A stretch of DNA of 64,000 nucleotides. It comes from Paucimonas lemoignei (GTDB lineage: Bacteria > Pseudomonadota > Gammaproteobacteria > Pseudomonadales > Pseudomonadaceae). Positions within the stretch are counted from its first letter, which is position 1; each line of letters begins with the position of its first letter. The notes beneath the pieces were generated by a model. The model had not been told where the DNA came from. It saw only the letters and a program-made list of their open reading frames with translations, and did no database searches. Of the stretch, positions 38,686-49,940 are shown piece by piece. The stretch lies in contig LS483371.1 of the NCBI GenBank assembly GCA_900475325.1, forward strand, positions 806,001 through 870,000. Direction: 5' to 3'. A program made the position numbers and the translations under genes.

Positions 38686-40107
38686 ATGCGCATTCGCGCG
38701 CTGGTTACTGTAGTGGGTCTGCTTTTGACAGCCCTGGCTGTTGATGCGCTGGCAGCGTCACAAGTACGAAGTGTCCGCTTATGGCGTGCACCGGATAACA
38801 CACGGCTGGTTTTCGATCTTTCCGGACCCGTCCAGCACAGCGTCTTTACCCTGACTTCTCCTGATCGTCTGGTCATTGATATCAACGGCGCGACCCTTGC
38901 CGGGCCGCTGAATGTGCCAATGGCCAACACGCCGATTACCAGCATGCGCTCTGCACAGCGCACGCCCACCGATCTGCGGGTGGTCATCGACCTGAAAAAG
39001 GCGGTGACCCCCAAGAGCTTCACCCTGGCGCCCAACCAGCAATATGGCAACCGACTGGTGGTCGACCTGTTCGATGAGGCCTCTGACGCCAACCCGACAC
39101 CGACCATCATTGCCAGCACCCCGGCGACCTCTGCGCCTGCAGTGCCGGTCAGCCCGTCGAAGCCTGAAATCAAACTCACCCCGGTGCCCAACGGCAAGCG
39201 CGACATCGTGATCGTGATCGACGCCGGTCACGGCGGGGAAGACCCGGGCGCGTCCGGCAGTAGCGGGCAGAAAGAGAAGAACCTGGTGCTGTCGATTGCC
39301 AAAGAACTGCAACGGCAGATCAACGCCGAGAAGGGCTATCGCGCGGAGTTGACCCGAACCGGCGACTACTTCATCCCCCTGCGCAAGCGTACGGAGATTG
39401 CCCGAGCCAAGGGTGCCGACCTGTTCGTGTCGATTCACGCTGACGCCGCGCCTTCAAGGGCAGCCTTCGGTGCCTCGGTATTTGCCCTGTCTGAACGCGG
39501 CGCGACGTCCGAGACTGCGCGCTGGCTGGCAGACAGTGAAAACCGTTCCGACTTGATCGGTGGTGCCGGTGCCGTGAGCCTGGACGATAAAGACCGGATG
39601 CTGGCAGGCGTATTGCTGGATCTGTCGATGACAGCGTCGTTGTCGTCCAGCCTGAACGTCGGGCAGAAAGTCCTCAGCAACATTGGCCGCGTCACTTCGC
39701 TTCATAAACAGCGGGTTGAACAAGCGGGCTTCATGGTGCTCAAGTCGCCGGACATCCCGTCGATCCTGGTGGAGACCGGCTTCATCTCCAACAACGCCGA
39801 AGCCAACAAGCTCAGTTCGGCCCCGCACCAGCAGGCATTGGCACGTTCGATTAGTGCTGGCGTGCGCCAGTTCTTCCAGCAGAACCCGCCGCAGGGCACT
39901 TACATCGCCTGGCTGCGCGATAACGGCAAGCTGGCACAAGGGCCGCGCAACCACACAGTGCGTCCGGGTGAAAGCCTGTCCATGCTCGCCGCGCGTTACG
40001 ACATGAGCCCGTCGGTGTTGCGTGATGCCAACAATCTGAAATCTGATGAGCTGCGCGTCGGCCAGGACCTGAAAATCCCTAGCTCCGAGGTCGCGACTCA
40101 GCCATGA
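38686..40107 (+). CDS. amiB: N-acetylmuramoyl-L-alanine amidase AmiB
   Basis: Zinc amidase that splits septal peptidoglycan, controlled by EnvC/FtsEX in this family. The 473-residue protein has a signal peptide ([19 protein letters not shown]), an AMIN domain (about 25-130), a linker, an Amidase_3 domain with zinc ligands in [11 protein letters not shown] (His), [13 protein letters not shown] (Glu) and SIHADA (His) plus catalytic Glu in [10 protein letters not shown], and a C-terminal LysM domain ([15 protein letters not shown]). ATG 38686 is favoured over ATG 38674. Overlaps mutL by 4 bases. Confidence 0.95.
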   Translation: MRIRALVTVVGLLLTALAVDALAASQVRSVRLWRAPDNTRLVFDLSGPVQHSVFTLTSPDRLVIDINGATLAGPLNVPMANTPITSMRSAQRTPTDLRVVIDLKKAVTPKSFTLAPNQQYGNRLVVDLFDEASDANPTPTIIASTPATSAPAVPVSPSKPEIKLTPVPNGKRDIVIVIDAGHGGEDPGASGSSGQKEKNLVLSIAKELQRQINAEKGYRAELTRTGDYFIPLRKRTEIARAKGADLFVSIHADAAPSRAAFGASVFALSERGATSETARWLADSENRSDLIGGAGAVSLDDKDRMLAGVLLDLSMTASLSSSLNVGQKVLSNIGRVTSLHKQRVEQAGFMVLKSPDIPSILVETGFISNNAEANKLSSAPHQQALARSISAGVRQFFQQNPPQGTYIAWLRDNGKLAQGPRNHTVRPGESLSMLAARYDMSPSVLRDANNLKSDELRVGQDLKIPSSEVATQP

Positions 40108-42059
40108 CCGATCTTCTCGTTGACAGCCTGGACGTGGACGTCCGGGCGGCCTCAGGCGTCGCGCCGCTCACCGCTGCGCGCATCGAACTGCTCAGCCCTC
40201 GGCTGGCCAACCAGATTGCGGCGGGCGAGGTCGTCGAGAGACCTGCGTCGGTCATCAAGGAGTTGCTGGAAAACAGCCTTGATTCCGGTGCCAAACGCAT
40301 CGATGTCGACGTGGAACAGGCCGGGATCAAGCTGCTGCGGGTGCGAGACGACGGCAGCGGCATCTCCCCGGACGACTTGCCCCTGGCGCTGGCGCGACAT
40401 GCCACCAGCAAGATCCGCGAGCTTGAAGACCTTGAGCGGGTGATGAGCCTGGGCTTTCGTGGCGAGGCGCTGGCGTCGATCAGCTCAGTAGCGCGCCTGA
40501 CCCTGACCTCGCGCACCCGCAATGCCGATCAGGCCTGGCAGGTGGAAACCGAAGGTCGCGACATGGCGTCCCGCGTGCAGCCAGCCGCGCATCCGGTGGG
40601 CACTTCGGTTGAAGTGCGCGACCTGTTTTTCAACACGCCCGCGCGACGCAAGTTTCTCAAAGCGGAAAAAACCGAATTCGATCACCTGCAAGAAGTGATC
40701 AAGCGCATGGCGCTGGCGCGTTTCGACGTGGCGTTCCACTTGCGTCACAACGGCAAGACCATCCTCAGCCTGCACGAAGCCAACGATGACACCGCCCGCG
40801 CGCGACGCGTCTCGGCGATCTGCGGTCCGGGCTTTCTGGAGCAGGCGCTGCCCATCGAGATCGAGCGCAACGGCTTGCATTTGTGGGGCTGGGTGGGGTT
40901 GCCGACGTTTTCTCGCAGCCAGGCCGATCTGCAATATTTCTTTGTGAATGGCCGTGCGGTACGCGACAAGCTGGTGGCCCACGCGGTTCGTCAGGCGTAT
41001 CGCGACGTCCTGTTCAACGGCCGTCACCCGACCTTCGTCCTGTTTTTTGAAGTCGATCCGGCCGTGGTTGACGTGAACGTGCACCCGACCAAACACGAAG
41101 TCCGCTTCCGTGACGGGCGCATGGTCCATGACTTTCTCTATGGCACCCTGCATCGGGCGCTGGGCGATGTGCGTCCCGAGGATCAACTGGCCGGTTCGGC
41201 GCCGGTCACTGCCGTCGAGCGCCCAAGCGGCCCGCAAGCGGGCGAGTTCGGTCCTCAAGGCGAAATGCGTTTGGCGGGGAATTTGCTGGAACAACCTCAG
41301 GCTCAGCCTTATTCACCACCAGCAGGTTCCGGTGCGGGTGCTGGCCACCAGTATCATTACACGCCGCGCCCGAGTTCGACCTTGCCAGCAGCGGAGGCGC
41401 AAACGGCCTATCGTGAGTTCTATGCACCGCTGCCGGGTTCGCCGACTGTTTCATTACCCGAGACGCAGGGCGATATTCCACCGTTAGGCTATGCACTGGC
41501 GCAGCTCAAAGGCATCTACATCCTGGCGGAAAACGCTTTGGGGCTGGTGCTGGTGGACATGCACGCCGCCCACGAGCGGATTATGTACGAGCGCTTGAAG
41601 ATCGCCATGGCCAGCGAAGGCTTGAGCGGCCAGCCGCTGCTGGTGCCTGAATCCATAGCTGTCAGTCAGCGTGAAGCCGATTGCGCCGAAGAGCACATCG
41701 AGACCTTCCAGCGTCTGGGCTTTGAGCTGCAGCGCCTGGGGCCGGAAACCCTGGCTATCCGGCAGATTCCGGCGTTGCTCAAGCAGGCCGAGGCCAATCG
41801 GCTGGTCAGTGATGTGCTGGCCGATCTGATGGAATACGGCACCAGTGATCGCGTGCAGGCGCACATGAATGAATTGCTTGGCACCATGGCCTGTCATGGG
41901 GCGATCCGCGCCAATCGGCGCCTGGCGATCCCTGAAATGAACGGCCTGCTGCGTGACATGGAAAACACCGAGCGCAGCGGTCAATGCAACCATGGCCGAC
42001 CTACCTGGACCCAAATGGGCCTGGATGATCTGGACAAACTCTTTCTGCGCGGTCGTTGA
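40104..42059 (+). CDS. mutL: DNA mismatch repair protein MutL
   Basis: A 651-residue GHKL ATPase that links MutS to downstream repair. N-terminal motifs [16 protein letters not shown] and [11 protein letters not shown] are present. The C-terminal domain has [13 protein letters not shown], the DxHA(x)2E(x)4E metal motif of latent-endonuclease MutLs; P. aeruginosa MutL has this motif and the activity, unlike E. coli MutL. The CNHGRPTW end is intact. Starts in a 4-base overlap with amiB; miaA begins at the next base after its stop. Confidence 0.97.
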   Translation: MTDLLVDSLDVDVRAASGVAPLTAARIELLSPRLANQIAAGEVVERPASVIKELLENSLDSGAKRIDVDVEQAGIKLLRVRDDGSGISPDDLPLALARHATSKIRELEDLERVMSLGFRGEALASISSVARLTLTSRTRNADQAWQVETEGRDMASRVQPAAHPVGTSVEVRDLFFNTPARRKFLKAEKTEFDHLQEVIKRMALARFDVAFHLRHNGKTILSLHEANDDTARARRVSAICGPGFLEQALPIEIERNGLHLWGWVGLPTFSRSQADLQYFFVNGRAVRDKLVAHAVRQAYRDVLFNGRHPTFVLFFEVDPAVVDVNVHPTKHEVRFRDGRMVHDFLYGTLHRALGDVRPEDQLAGSAPVTAVERPSGPQAGEFGPQGEMRLAGNLLEQPQAQPYSPPAGSGAGAGHQYHYTPRPSSTLPAAEAQTAYREFYAPLPGSPTVSLPETQGDIPPLGYALAQLKGIYILAENALGLVLVDMHAAHERIMYERLKIAMASEGLSGQPLLVPESIAVSQREADCAEEHIETFQRLGFELQRLGPETLAIRQIPALLKQAEANRLVSDVLADLMEYGTSDRVQAHMNELLGTMACHGAIRANRRLAIPEMNGLLRDMENTERSGQCNHGRPTWTQMGLDDLDKLFLRGR

Positions 42060-43031
42060 ATGAACGCTCTACCTCCGGCCATCTTCCTGATGGGGCCGAC
42101 GGCTTCCGGCAAGACCGATCTGGCCATGGAACTCTGCAAAGTCTTGCCCTGTGAGCTGATAAGCGTTGATTCGGCGCTGGTCTATCGCGGCATGGACATC
42201 GGCACTGCCAAGCCTTCCAAAGAGCAATTGGCGGAGTTTCCCCACCGGTTGGTGGACATTCTCGACCCCTCCCAGAGCTACTCCGCTGCCGATTTTCGTA
42301 CCGATGCTCTGACGGCAATGGCAGAAATAACCGCTCGCGGAAAAATTCCGCTGCTGGTGGGCGGCACTATGTTGTATTTCAAGGCTCTATTGGACGGCCT
42401 GGCCGATATGCCAGCCGCTGATGCAGGGATTCGGGCCGAACTTGAAGCGCAAGCCGCGGCCCATGGCTGGCAGGCATTGCATGATCAACTGGCAGTGGTA
42501 GATCCCGTGTCGGCCGCGAGGATTCACCCGAACGACCCGCAGCGATTGATTCGTGCGCTGGAGGTCTATCGGGTCAGCGGTTTGAGCATGACAGCACATA
42601 GGGAACAACAAACTGCGCAAACTACCGATGCTGCGGCTTCTGGTAGACCGCAATTGCCCTATACTGTCGCGAACCTGGCCATTGCTCCGGCAGATCGCAG
42701 GGTGTTGCACGAGCGAATCGCTACACGATTTTCGAATATGCTGGATCAGGGGTTCCTGGACGAAGTTCTGGCATTACGCTCAAGAGGTGACCTGCATGCT
42801 GGGTTGCCGTCTATAAGAGCCGTTGGTTACCGCCAGGTCTGGGATTATCTGGACGACAAGCTGACATATGCTGAAATGCAGGAGCGGGGGATCATTGCCA
42901 CACGCCAACTGGCCAAACGGCAGTTCACCTGGCTACGCAGCTGGGACGATCTGAACTGGCTGGACAGCCTGGCTTGCGACAATCTGCCACGCGCCTTGAA
43001 ATACCTGGGATCGGTCTCCATATTGAGCTGA
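42060..43031 (+). CDS. miaA: tRNA dimethylallyltransferase
   Basis: Adds an isopentenyl group to A37 of tRNAs reading UNN codons. The 323-residue enzyme has the P-loop [11 protein letters not shown] at the N-terminus, [16 protein letters not shown], and the later [12 protein letters not shown] signature. Begins directly after the mutL TGA, so it depends on coupled translation. Codon use is ordinary. Confidence 0.97.
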   Translation: MNALPPAIFLMGPTASGKTDLAMELCKVLPCELISVDSALVYRGMDIGTAKPSKEQLAEFPHRLVDILDPSQSYSAADFRTDALTAMAEITARGKIPLLVGGTMLYFKALLDGLADMPAADAGIRAELEAQAAAHGWQALHDQLAVVDPVSAARIHPNDPQRLIRALEVYRVSGLSMTAHREQQTAQTTDAAASGRPQLPYTVANLAIAPADRRVLHERIATRFSNMLDQGFLDEVLALRSRGDLHAGLPSIRAVGYRQVWDYLDDKLTYAEMQERGIIATRQLAKRQFTWLRSWDDLNWLDSLACDNLPRALKYLGSVSILS

Positions 43032-43119
43032 GTCCTTGCAATAGCCGTCTATCCTTGGGGGGTGGCGGTTCAAGCCCATAGAATTCGAATTATTATTGAT
43101 CCTTAAAGGAGTGCGGCAC

Positions 43120-43380
43120 ATGTCAAAAGGGCATTCGCTACAAGACCCTTACCTGAACACTTTACGTAAAGAAAAGGTTGGGGTTTCGATTTATCTCGTC
43201 AACGGTATCAAGCTGCAAGGCACGATCGAGTCCTTCGACCAGTTCGTTATTTTGCTGAAGAACACCGTCAGCCAAATGGTTTACAAGCACGCTATCTCGA
43301 CTGTTGTTCCAGTTCGCCCGATTCGTCTGCCTAGCGCAAACGAAGGTGAGCAGGGCGATGCAGAGCCGGGTAACGCCTGA
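43120..43380 (+). CDS. hfq: RNA chaperone Hfq
   Basis: An 86-residue hexameric Sm-like protein that pairs small RNAs with mRNAs and, in Pseudomonas, represses catabolic mRNAs with Crc. The Sm1 motif ([20 protein letters not shown], residues about 22-41) and Sm2 ([10 protein letters not shown]) are intact; the C-terminal tail is short as usual in Pseudomonas. ATG 43120 follows AAAGGAG; an in-frame ATG 24 bases upstream is rejected because it would place the ribosome site inside the coding sequence. Confidence 0.98.
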   Translation: MSKGHSLQDPYLNTLRKEKVGVSIYLVNGIKLQGTIESFDQFVILLKNTVSQMVYKHAISTVVPVRPIRLPSANEGEQGDAEPGNA

Positions 43381-43392
43381 TAGGAGTCTGCC

Positions 43393-44694
43393 TTGTTCTT
43401 TGAGCGCCACAGTGGTGGTGAACGCGCGATTCTCGTTCACCTGGATGGTCAGGACCCTGAGGCGCGCGAAGACCCGCAGGAGTTTCAGGAGTTGGCCATA
43501 TCGGCTGGCGCCGATACCGTCGCGTTCGTCAACGTGCCGCGTCATCGGCCATCGGCCAAATATCTGATAGGCAGTGGCAAGGTCGAGGAGCTTCGCGACC
43601 AGGTCAAAGCTGAAAAAGCCGATATCGTCATCTTCAATCACACCCTTACGCCCAGTCAGGAGCGCAACCTCGAGAAGGTTTTCGAGTGCCGCGTCCTTGA
43701 TCGTACGGGTCTGATTCTCGACATCTTTGCGCAGCGCGCGCGTACTCATGAAGGCAAATTGCAGGTCGAGCTGGCACAGCTCGAGCACATGAGTACCCGG
43801 CTGGTTCGCGGCTGGACTCACCTTGAGCGTCAGGGCGGTGGTATCGGCCTGCGTGGTCCGGGTGAAACCCAGCTGGAGACCGACCGCCGCCTGTTGCGGG
43901 TGCGTCTGCGGCAGATCAAAGGCCGGCTGGAGAAAGTTCGCAGCCAGCGTGAGCAGGCTCGTCGCGGTCGTAAACGCGCCGACATCCCTTCGGTTTCACT
44001 GGTGGGCTATACCAACGCCGGCAAATCGACTCTGTTCAACGCGGTGACTGACTCCGACGTCTTCGCCGCCGATCAACTGTTCGCTACCCTCGATCCTACC
44101 CTGCGTCGTCTGCAACTGGATGATCTGGGGCCTATTGTGCTGGCCGATACCGTGGGTTTCATCCGCCATCTGCCGCACAAACTGGTCGAGGCGTTTCGCT
44201 CCACCCTTGAAGAATCAAGCAACTCTGACCTGCTGCTGCATGTGATCGACTCTCACGAGCCCGAGCGCATGGCGCAGATCGAGCAGGTCATGGTGGTGCT
44301 CGGCGAGATCGGTGCCGAGGGCTTGCCGATCCTTGAGGTGTATAACAAACTCGACCTGCTTGAAGGGGTTGATCCCCAGATACAGCGTGATGCCGACGGC
44401 AAACCGCAGCGTGTCTGGCTGTCTGCCCGTGATGGTCGAGGCCTGGACCTGCTCAAGCAGGCCATCGCCGAATTGCTGGGTGACGATATGTTTGTCGGCA
44501 CCTTGCATCTGCCTCAGAGTCTGGCTCGTCTGCGTGCTCAGTTCTTCGAACTGGGCGCAGTGCAGAGCGAAGAGCACGACGAAGATGGCGCAAGTTTGTT
44601 GGCAGTACGTTTACCGCGAGTTGAATTCAATCGCCTGGTGAGTCGCGAAGGACTGCAGCCGCTGGAGTTCATCGAGCAACACACTTTGCAATAA
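43393..44694 (+). CDS. hflX: Ribosome-associated GTPase HflX
   Basis: A 433-residue GTPase that splits stalled ribosomes under stress. The N-terminal HflX domain contains GSGKVEEL and the glycine-rich GGGIGLRGPGETQLETDRR (about residues 150-170); G1 is GYTNAGKSTLFN and G3 DTVGFIRHLP. The start is a TTG at 43393 with TAGGAG upstream, 12 bases after hfq; it gives the Pseudomonas N-terminus MFFERHSGGERA. Confidence 0.96.
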   Translation: MFFERHSGGERAILVHLDGQDPEAREDPQEFQELAISAGADTVAFVNVPRHRPSAKYLIGSGKVEELRDQVKAEKADIVIFNHTLTPSQERNLEKVFECRVLDRTGLILDIFAQRARTHEGKLQVELAQLEHMSTRLVRGWTHLERQGGGIGLRGPGETQLETDRRLLRVRLRQIKGRLEKVRSQREQARRGRKRADIPSVSLVGYTNAGKSTLFNAVTDSDVFAADQLFATLDPTLRRLQLDDLGPIVLADTVGFIRHLPHKLVEAFRSTLEESSNSDLLLHVIDSHEPERMAQIEQVMVVLGEIGAEGLPILEVYNKLDLLEGVDPQIQRDADGKPQRVWLSARDGRGLDLLKQAIAELLGDDMFVGTLHLPQSLARLRAQFFELGAVQSEEHDEDGASLLAVRLPRVEFNRLVSREGLQPLEFIEQHTLQ

Positions 44695-44790
44695 AAGCGT
44701 GAGAAAGCCGTTGTACGGCATTCTCGGGCATTCTGTAGCATTGGTCGGCGCGCCGTGGGCGCGTCTTTGCTTTATCAGATGGAGAGCGCT

Positions 44791-45963
44791 ATGGCTTGGA
44801 ATGAGCCGGGTGGCAACTCGAATAATCAGGATCCTTGGGGTGGTAAGCGCAAGGGCGGCGACCGCAAGGGGCCACCGGATCTCGACGAGGCCTTCCGAAA
44901 GCTGCAGGAAAGCCTGAATGGGTTGTTCGGTGGTGGCAAGAAACGCAGTGGTGATGGCGGCGGTAACGGCAGCTCGGGCAAGGGCGGCGGTTTCGGTCTG
45001 CTGGGTATCGGGTTGGTCGTGCTGGTCGCGATCTGGCTGTACAGCGCCATTTATGTGGTCGACGAGCAGGAGCAGGCCGTTGTGCTGCGCTTCGGCCAGT
45101 ACCACGAAACAGTAGGGCCGGGTCTTAATATCTATTTCCCGCCGTTTGATCGCAAGTACATGGAAAACGTGACTCGCGAACGGGCCTACAGCAAACAAGG
45201 GCAGATGCTGACTGAAGACGAAAACATCGTCGAGGTTCCACTGACCGTGCAGTACAAGATTTCCAATCTGCAGGATTTCGTACTGAACGTTGATCAGCCT
45301 GAAGTCAGCCTGCAACACGCAACCGAAAGTGCGCTGCGCCATGTCGTGGGTTCCACGGCGATGGACCAGGTACTGACTGAAGGTCGTGAGTTGATGGCGA
45401 GCGAAATCAAGGAGCGTCTGCAACGCTTCCTCGATACCTATCGCACCGGTATCACCGTGACTCAGGTCAACGTACAAAGTGCTGCCGCGCCTCGTGAGGT
45501 GCAGGAAGCATTCGATGACGTGATCCGTGCCCGTGAAGACGAGCAGCGTTCGCGCAACCAGGCTGAAACCTACGCCAACGGGGTTATCCCGGAAGCCCGT
45601 GGTCAGGCCCAGCGCATCATCGAAGACGCCAACGGTTATCGTGATGAAGTGATCTCCCGCGCCAAGGGTGAGGCAGACCGCTTTACCAAGCTGGTTGCCG
45701 AGTATCGCAAGGCTCCGGAAGTCACGCGTGAACGTCTGTACCTGGACACCATGCAAGAGGTGTTCACCAATACCAGCAAGGTTCTCGTAACCGGAGAGAA
45801 GGGCGGCAACAACCTGCTTTATCTGCCGCTGGACAAGATGATCGAAAGTGGCCGTAACAGCAGCACTGCCCCGACCACCGGTGCAGCCGCGACTGGTGCT
45901 GACGCTGGCGTTCGCGCCGCTGAGCTTCAGCAGCGCGATGTGCGTACAAGGGAGAGTCGCTGA
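44791..45963 (+). CDS. hflK: FtsH protease modulator HflK
   Basis: Forms with HflC the large SPFH/prohibitin cage that encloses the FtsH protease in the inner membrane. The 390-residue protein has a glycine/lysine-rich cytoplasmic N-terminus, one membrane helix (about residues 68-90, GFGLLGIGLVVLVAIWLYSA) and the band-7 domain (about 95-330). ATG 44791 (MAWNEPGGN) follows GGAGAG. Its stop overlaps the hflC ATG. Confidence 0.96.
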   Translation: MAWNEPGGNSNNQDPWGGKRKGGDRKGPPDLDEAFRKLQESLNGLFGGGKKRSGDGGGNGSSGKGGGFGLLGIGLVVLVAIWLYSAIYVVDEQEQAVVLRFGQYHETVGPGLNIYFPPFDRKYMENVTRERAYSKQGQMLTEDENIVEVPLTVQYKISNLQDFVLNVDQPEVSLQHATESALRHVVGSTAMDQVLTEGRELMASEIKERLQRFLDTYRTGITVTQVNVQSAAAPREVQEAFDDVIRAREDEQRSRNQAETYANGVIPEARGQAQRIIEDANGYRDEVISRAKGEADRFTKLVAEYRKAPEVTRERLYLDTMQEVFTNTSKVLVTGEKGGNNLLYLPLDKMIESGRNSSTAPTTGAAATGADAGVRAAELQQRDVRTRESR

Positions 45964-46832
45964 TGAGCAATAAATCGCTGATCGCCCTGATTGTTGCGGT
46001 CGTGCTGGCAGTCGTTGCCTGGAACAGCCTCTACATCGTGTCTCAGACTGAGCGTGCAGTTCTTCTGCAATTCGGTCGTGTGGTACAGGCTGATGTCCAG
46101 CCGGGCCTGCATTTCAAGGTTCCTTACGTCAACCAGGTGCGCAAGTTCGACGGTCGCCTGCTGACACTGGATGCACCGACCCAACGTTTCCTGACGCTTG
46201 AAAAGAAAGCAGTCATGGTCGACGCCTACGCGAAGTGGCGTGTGAAGAACGCTGAGACGTTCTACACCGCGACTTCCGGCCTCAAGCAGATCGCAGACGA
46301 ACGTCTGTCGCGCCGTCTTGAATCCGGTCTGCGTGACCAGTTCGGTAAACGCACCCTGCACGAAGCTGTGTCGGGTGAGCGGGATGCCTTGATGGCTGAC
46401 ATCACGGCTTCGTTGAACCGCATGGCTGAAAAAGAACTGGGCATCGAAGTCATCGATGTTCGGGTCAAGGCCATCGACCTGCCGAAAGAAGTGAACCGCA
46501 GCGTTTTCGAACGGATGAGTACCGAGCGTGAGCGTGAGGCTCGTGAGCATCGCGCCAAGGGTAACGAGCTGGCCGAAGGCATCCGTGCCGACGCCGATCG
46601 TCAGCGTCGTGTGTTGCTGGCTGAAGCGTACCGGGAGTCGGAAGAGGCTCGCGGTGACGGTGACGCACAGGCATCCTCGATCTACTCCAAGGCTTACGGT
46701 CAGGACCAGGAGTTCTACGCGTTCTATCGCAGCCTGCGCGCCTATCGTGAAAGCTTCGCGAACAAGAGCGACGTGATGGTGCTGGATCCAAGCAGTGATT
46801 TCTTCCGCTACCTGGAAAAATCCAAGCCGTAG
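45963..46832 (+). CDS. hflC: FtsH protease modulator HflC
   Basis: A 289-residue SPFH partner of HflK. It starts one base inside the hflK stop (TGATG) and has an N-terminal helix (about residues 5-22, LIALIVAVVLAVVAW) followed by the band-7 domain with ERAVLLQFGRV and the helical RMSTEREREAREHRAKG. Last gene of the hfq block; a hairpin terminator-like structure follows at 46904. Confidence 0.97.
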   Translation: MSNKSLIALIVAVVLAVVAWNSLYIVSQTERAVLLQFGRVVQADVQPGLHFKVPYVNQVRKFDGRLLTLDAPTQRFLTLEKKAVMVDAYAKWRVKNAETFYTATSGLKQIADERLSRRLESGLRDQFGKRTLHEAVSGERDALMADITASLNRMAEKELGIEVIDVRVKAIDLPKEVNRSVFERMSTEREREAREHRAKGNELAEGIRADADRQRRVLLAEAYRESEEARGDGDAQASSIYSKAYGQDQEFYAFYRSLRAYRESFANKSDVMVLDPSSDFFRYLEKSKP

Positions 46833-46903
46833 ATAATCCTCCCGCCGGGCGGCAAAACCGTCTGGCGGGGTGATCACGCGGTAAAACGTGTGTATGATGC
46901 GGC

Positions 46904-46927
46904 AGCCGGGAAATTCCCGGCTTTTTT
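46904..46927 (+). terminator. Terminator after hflC
   Basis: AGCCGGGAA and TTCCCGGCTTTTTT form a compact GC stem followed by six T residues, 72 bases after the hflC stop. Confidence 0.85.
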
Positions 46928-46985
46928 GCGTCTGCACGATTGATTGGCCGTAGCCTGCACAGGCCGAGCGGCAAGATTTTTCGAG

Positions 46986-47059
46986 GACAGTGGTCTGCAA
47001 GGCCATTCTCGGGCGCTCGTCGTGCCCGCAGGAATGAGCGCAGAACAGCGACCACTGTC
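46986..47059. other. Long conserved-looking hairpin upstream of hisZ, possible structured RNA
   Basis: GACAGTGGTC (46986-46995) pairs with GACCACTGTC (47050-47059); inside it CTGC/GCAG, CATTC/GAATG and CGGGC/GCCCG also pair, giving a nested 74-base stem-loop between the hflC terminator and hisZ. It does not belong to the REP families elsewhere in the window. It may be a hisZ leader structure or a separate RNA. No gene encoding the small DUF2065 protein often found here is visible in 46833-47116. Confidence 0.5.
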
Positions 47060-47116
47060 TGCTTTACTCAAGGCTCGCCTCATGGCTGGCCGCCCGGATC
47101 ATAGGGGAAAGGCGTA

Positions 47117-48304
47117 ATGGCAACGGTTGACCGCTGGCTGCTACCAGATGGCATCGAAGAAGTACTGCCACCAGAAGCGGCGCGCATTGAAGTAGCGCGC
47201 CGTCAGGTGTTGGATCTGTTCCAGAGCTGGGGCTATGAGTTCGTAGTCACCCCTCATATCGAATATCTCGAATCCCTGCTCACTGGCGCGGGTTCGGATC
47301 TGGATCTGCGCACCTTCAAAGTGATCGACCCGCAGTCTGGTCGGCAGATGGGCTTTCGGGCCGACATCACGCCGCAAGTGGCGCGCATCGATGCGCACAC
47401 CCTGCGTCGCGAAGGCCCGACCCGCCTGTGCTATGCCGGTAGCGTGCTGCATGCGCAGCCGCGTGCCTTGTCGTCCTCGCGCAGCCCGATCCAGTTGGGT
47501 GCCGAGTTGTACGGCGATGCCAGCCCGAGCAGCGACGTTGAAGTCATCAGCCTGATGCTGGCGACGCTGCAACTGGCCGATGTGCCTGAAGTGCACATGG
47601 ACCTTGGGCATGTCGGTATCTACCGTGGCCTGGCCCGCGCCGCCGGTTTGTCCGGTGAAGTGGAGCAGCACCTGTTCGACGCCCTGCAGCGCAAGGCCAT
47701 CGATGAAGTGATCGAACTGACCGCCAACCTGCCTGCCGATCTGGCAACCATGTTGCGTGCGCTGGTTGATCTGTGCGGTGGCCGCGAAGTGCTGGCTGCG
47801 GCCCGTGATCGTCTGGCTGGTGCGCCAGCGCCAGTACTGGCGGCGCTGGACGACCTGTTGACCGTCGCTGAGCGTCTGGCAGCGCGCTTCCCTGAGCTAC
47901 CGTTGTATTTCGATCTCGGTGAACTGCGCGGTTATCACTACCACACGGGTGTGGTGTTTGCGGTGTTCGTTCCGGGCATGGGGCAATCCATCGCCCAGGG
48001 TGGCCGCTATGATGACATCGGCGCGGATTTCGGTCGGGCTCGCCCGGCCACTGGTTTCTCTACGGACTTGAAAACCCTGGTCACCCTGGGGCGTGCGGAA
48101 ATCGAGCTGCCATCGGGCGGTATCTGGATGCCGGACAGCACGGATGCGGCACTCTGGCAGCAGGTGTGCCAGTTGCGCAGTGAAGGCCAGCGTGTTGTTC
48201 AGGCATTGCCTGGGCAGCAAGTGGGCGCAGCGCGCGAGGCCGATTGTGATCGGCAATTGATTCAGCATGGCGAGCGTTGGCAGGTAGTGCCGCTGGCTTC
48301 TTGA
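47117..48304 (+). CDS. hisZ: ATP phosphoribosyltransferase regulatory subunit HisZ
   Basis: A 395-residue catalytically inactive paralogue of histidyl-tRNA synthetase that activates the short form of HisG in histidine synthesis. Class II motifs are recognisable: [21 protein letters not shown] (split FKVIDPQSG and [13 protein letters not shown]), [10 protein letters not shown], and [13 protein letters not shown]. It lacks the anticodon-binding domain. hisG is not in the window. Start ATG 47117 with GGGGAAAGG upstream. Confidence 0.95.
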   Translation: MATVDRWLLPDGIEEVLPPEAARIEVARRQVLDLFQSWGYEFVVTPHIEYLESLLTGAGSDLDLRTFKVIDPQSGRQMGFRADITPQVARIDAHTLRREGPTRLCYAGSVLHAQPRALSSSRSPIQLGAELYGDASPSSDVEVISLMLATLQLADVPEVHMDLGHVGIYRGLARAAGLSGEVEQHLFDALQRKAIDEVIELTANLPADLATMLRALVDLCGGREVLAAARDRLAGAPAPVLAALDDLLTVAERLAARFPELPLYFDLGELRGYHYHTGVVFAVFVPGMGQSIAQGGRYDDIGADFGRARPATGFSTDLKTLVTLGRAEIELPSGGIWMPDSTDAALWQQVCQLRSEGQRVVQALPGQQVGAAREADCDRQLIQHGERWQVVPLAS

Positions 48305-48343
48305 GTGTTCCTGTCGGCCGCCGCCGACACAAAGTTTGCGTGA

Positions 48344-49651
<1,308 letters not shown>

Positions 49652-49671
49652 TAAGTCGTTGAAATAAAAAG

Positions 49672-49699
49672 AAGGGTCGCGCAAGCGGCCCTTTTTTTT
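49672..49699 (+). terminator. Rho-independent terminator after purA
   Basis: AAGGGTCGC, loop GCAA, GCGGCCCTT followed by a run of T, 20 bases after the stop codon. Confidence 0.92.
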
Positions 49700-49735
49700 G
49701 GCTGCTTTAAGGTGCTAACCATGAACGCAATCGAC

Positions 49736-49825
49736 GTAGGACCGGCTTTAGTCGGGAAGGGGGTATTTCAGTCGGCAAATAGGTAATGAGTACGCTGGCC
49801 CCTTCCCGGCTAAAGCCGGTCCCAC
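49736..49825. repeat. Paired palindrome, family B
   Basis: GTAGGACCGGCTTTAGTCGG on the left and CCGGCTAAAGCCGGTCCCAC on the right, same layout as the copy at 4399, including a TATTTCAG/CATTTCAG segment after the left arm. Lies in the 289-base gap before the chemoreceptor gene. Confidence 0.82.
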
Positions 49826-49940
49826 TGAGGGGGATTTAACGCGCATCCAGTTAATCCTTGGAGCGGCACGGCGATTGCTGTAGAAACCGTCAGAAAAGGT
49901 GCCATCATTTTAATGGCGCCAGTGGTGGAGGGATTCCCCC

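Noticed and set aside
46833-47116. Small DUF2065-type gene expected between hflC and hisZ
   Set aside because: No start, ribosome site or hydrophobic coding stretch of 60 codons is found on the plus strand; only a terminator and the nested hairpin occur.
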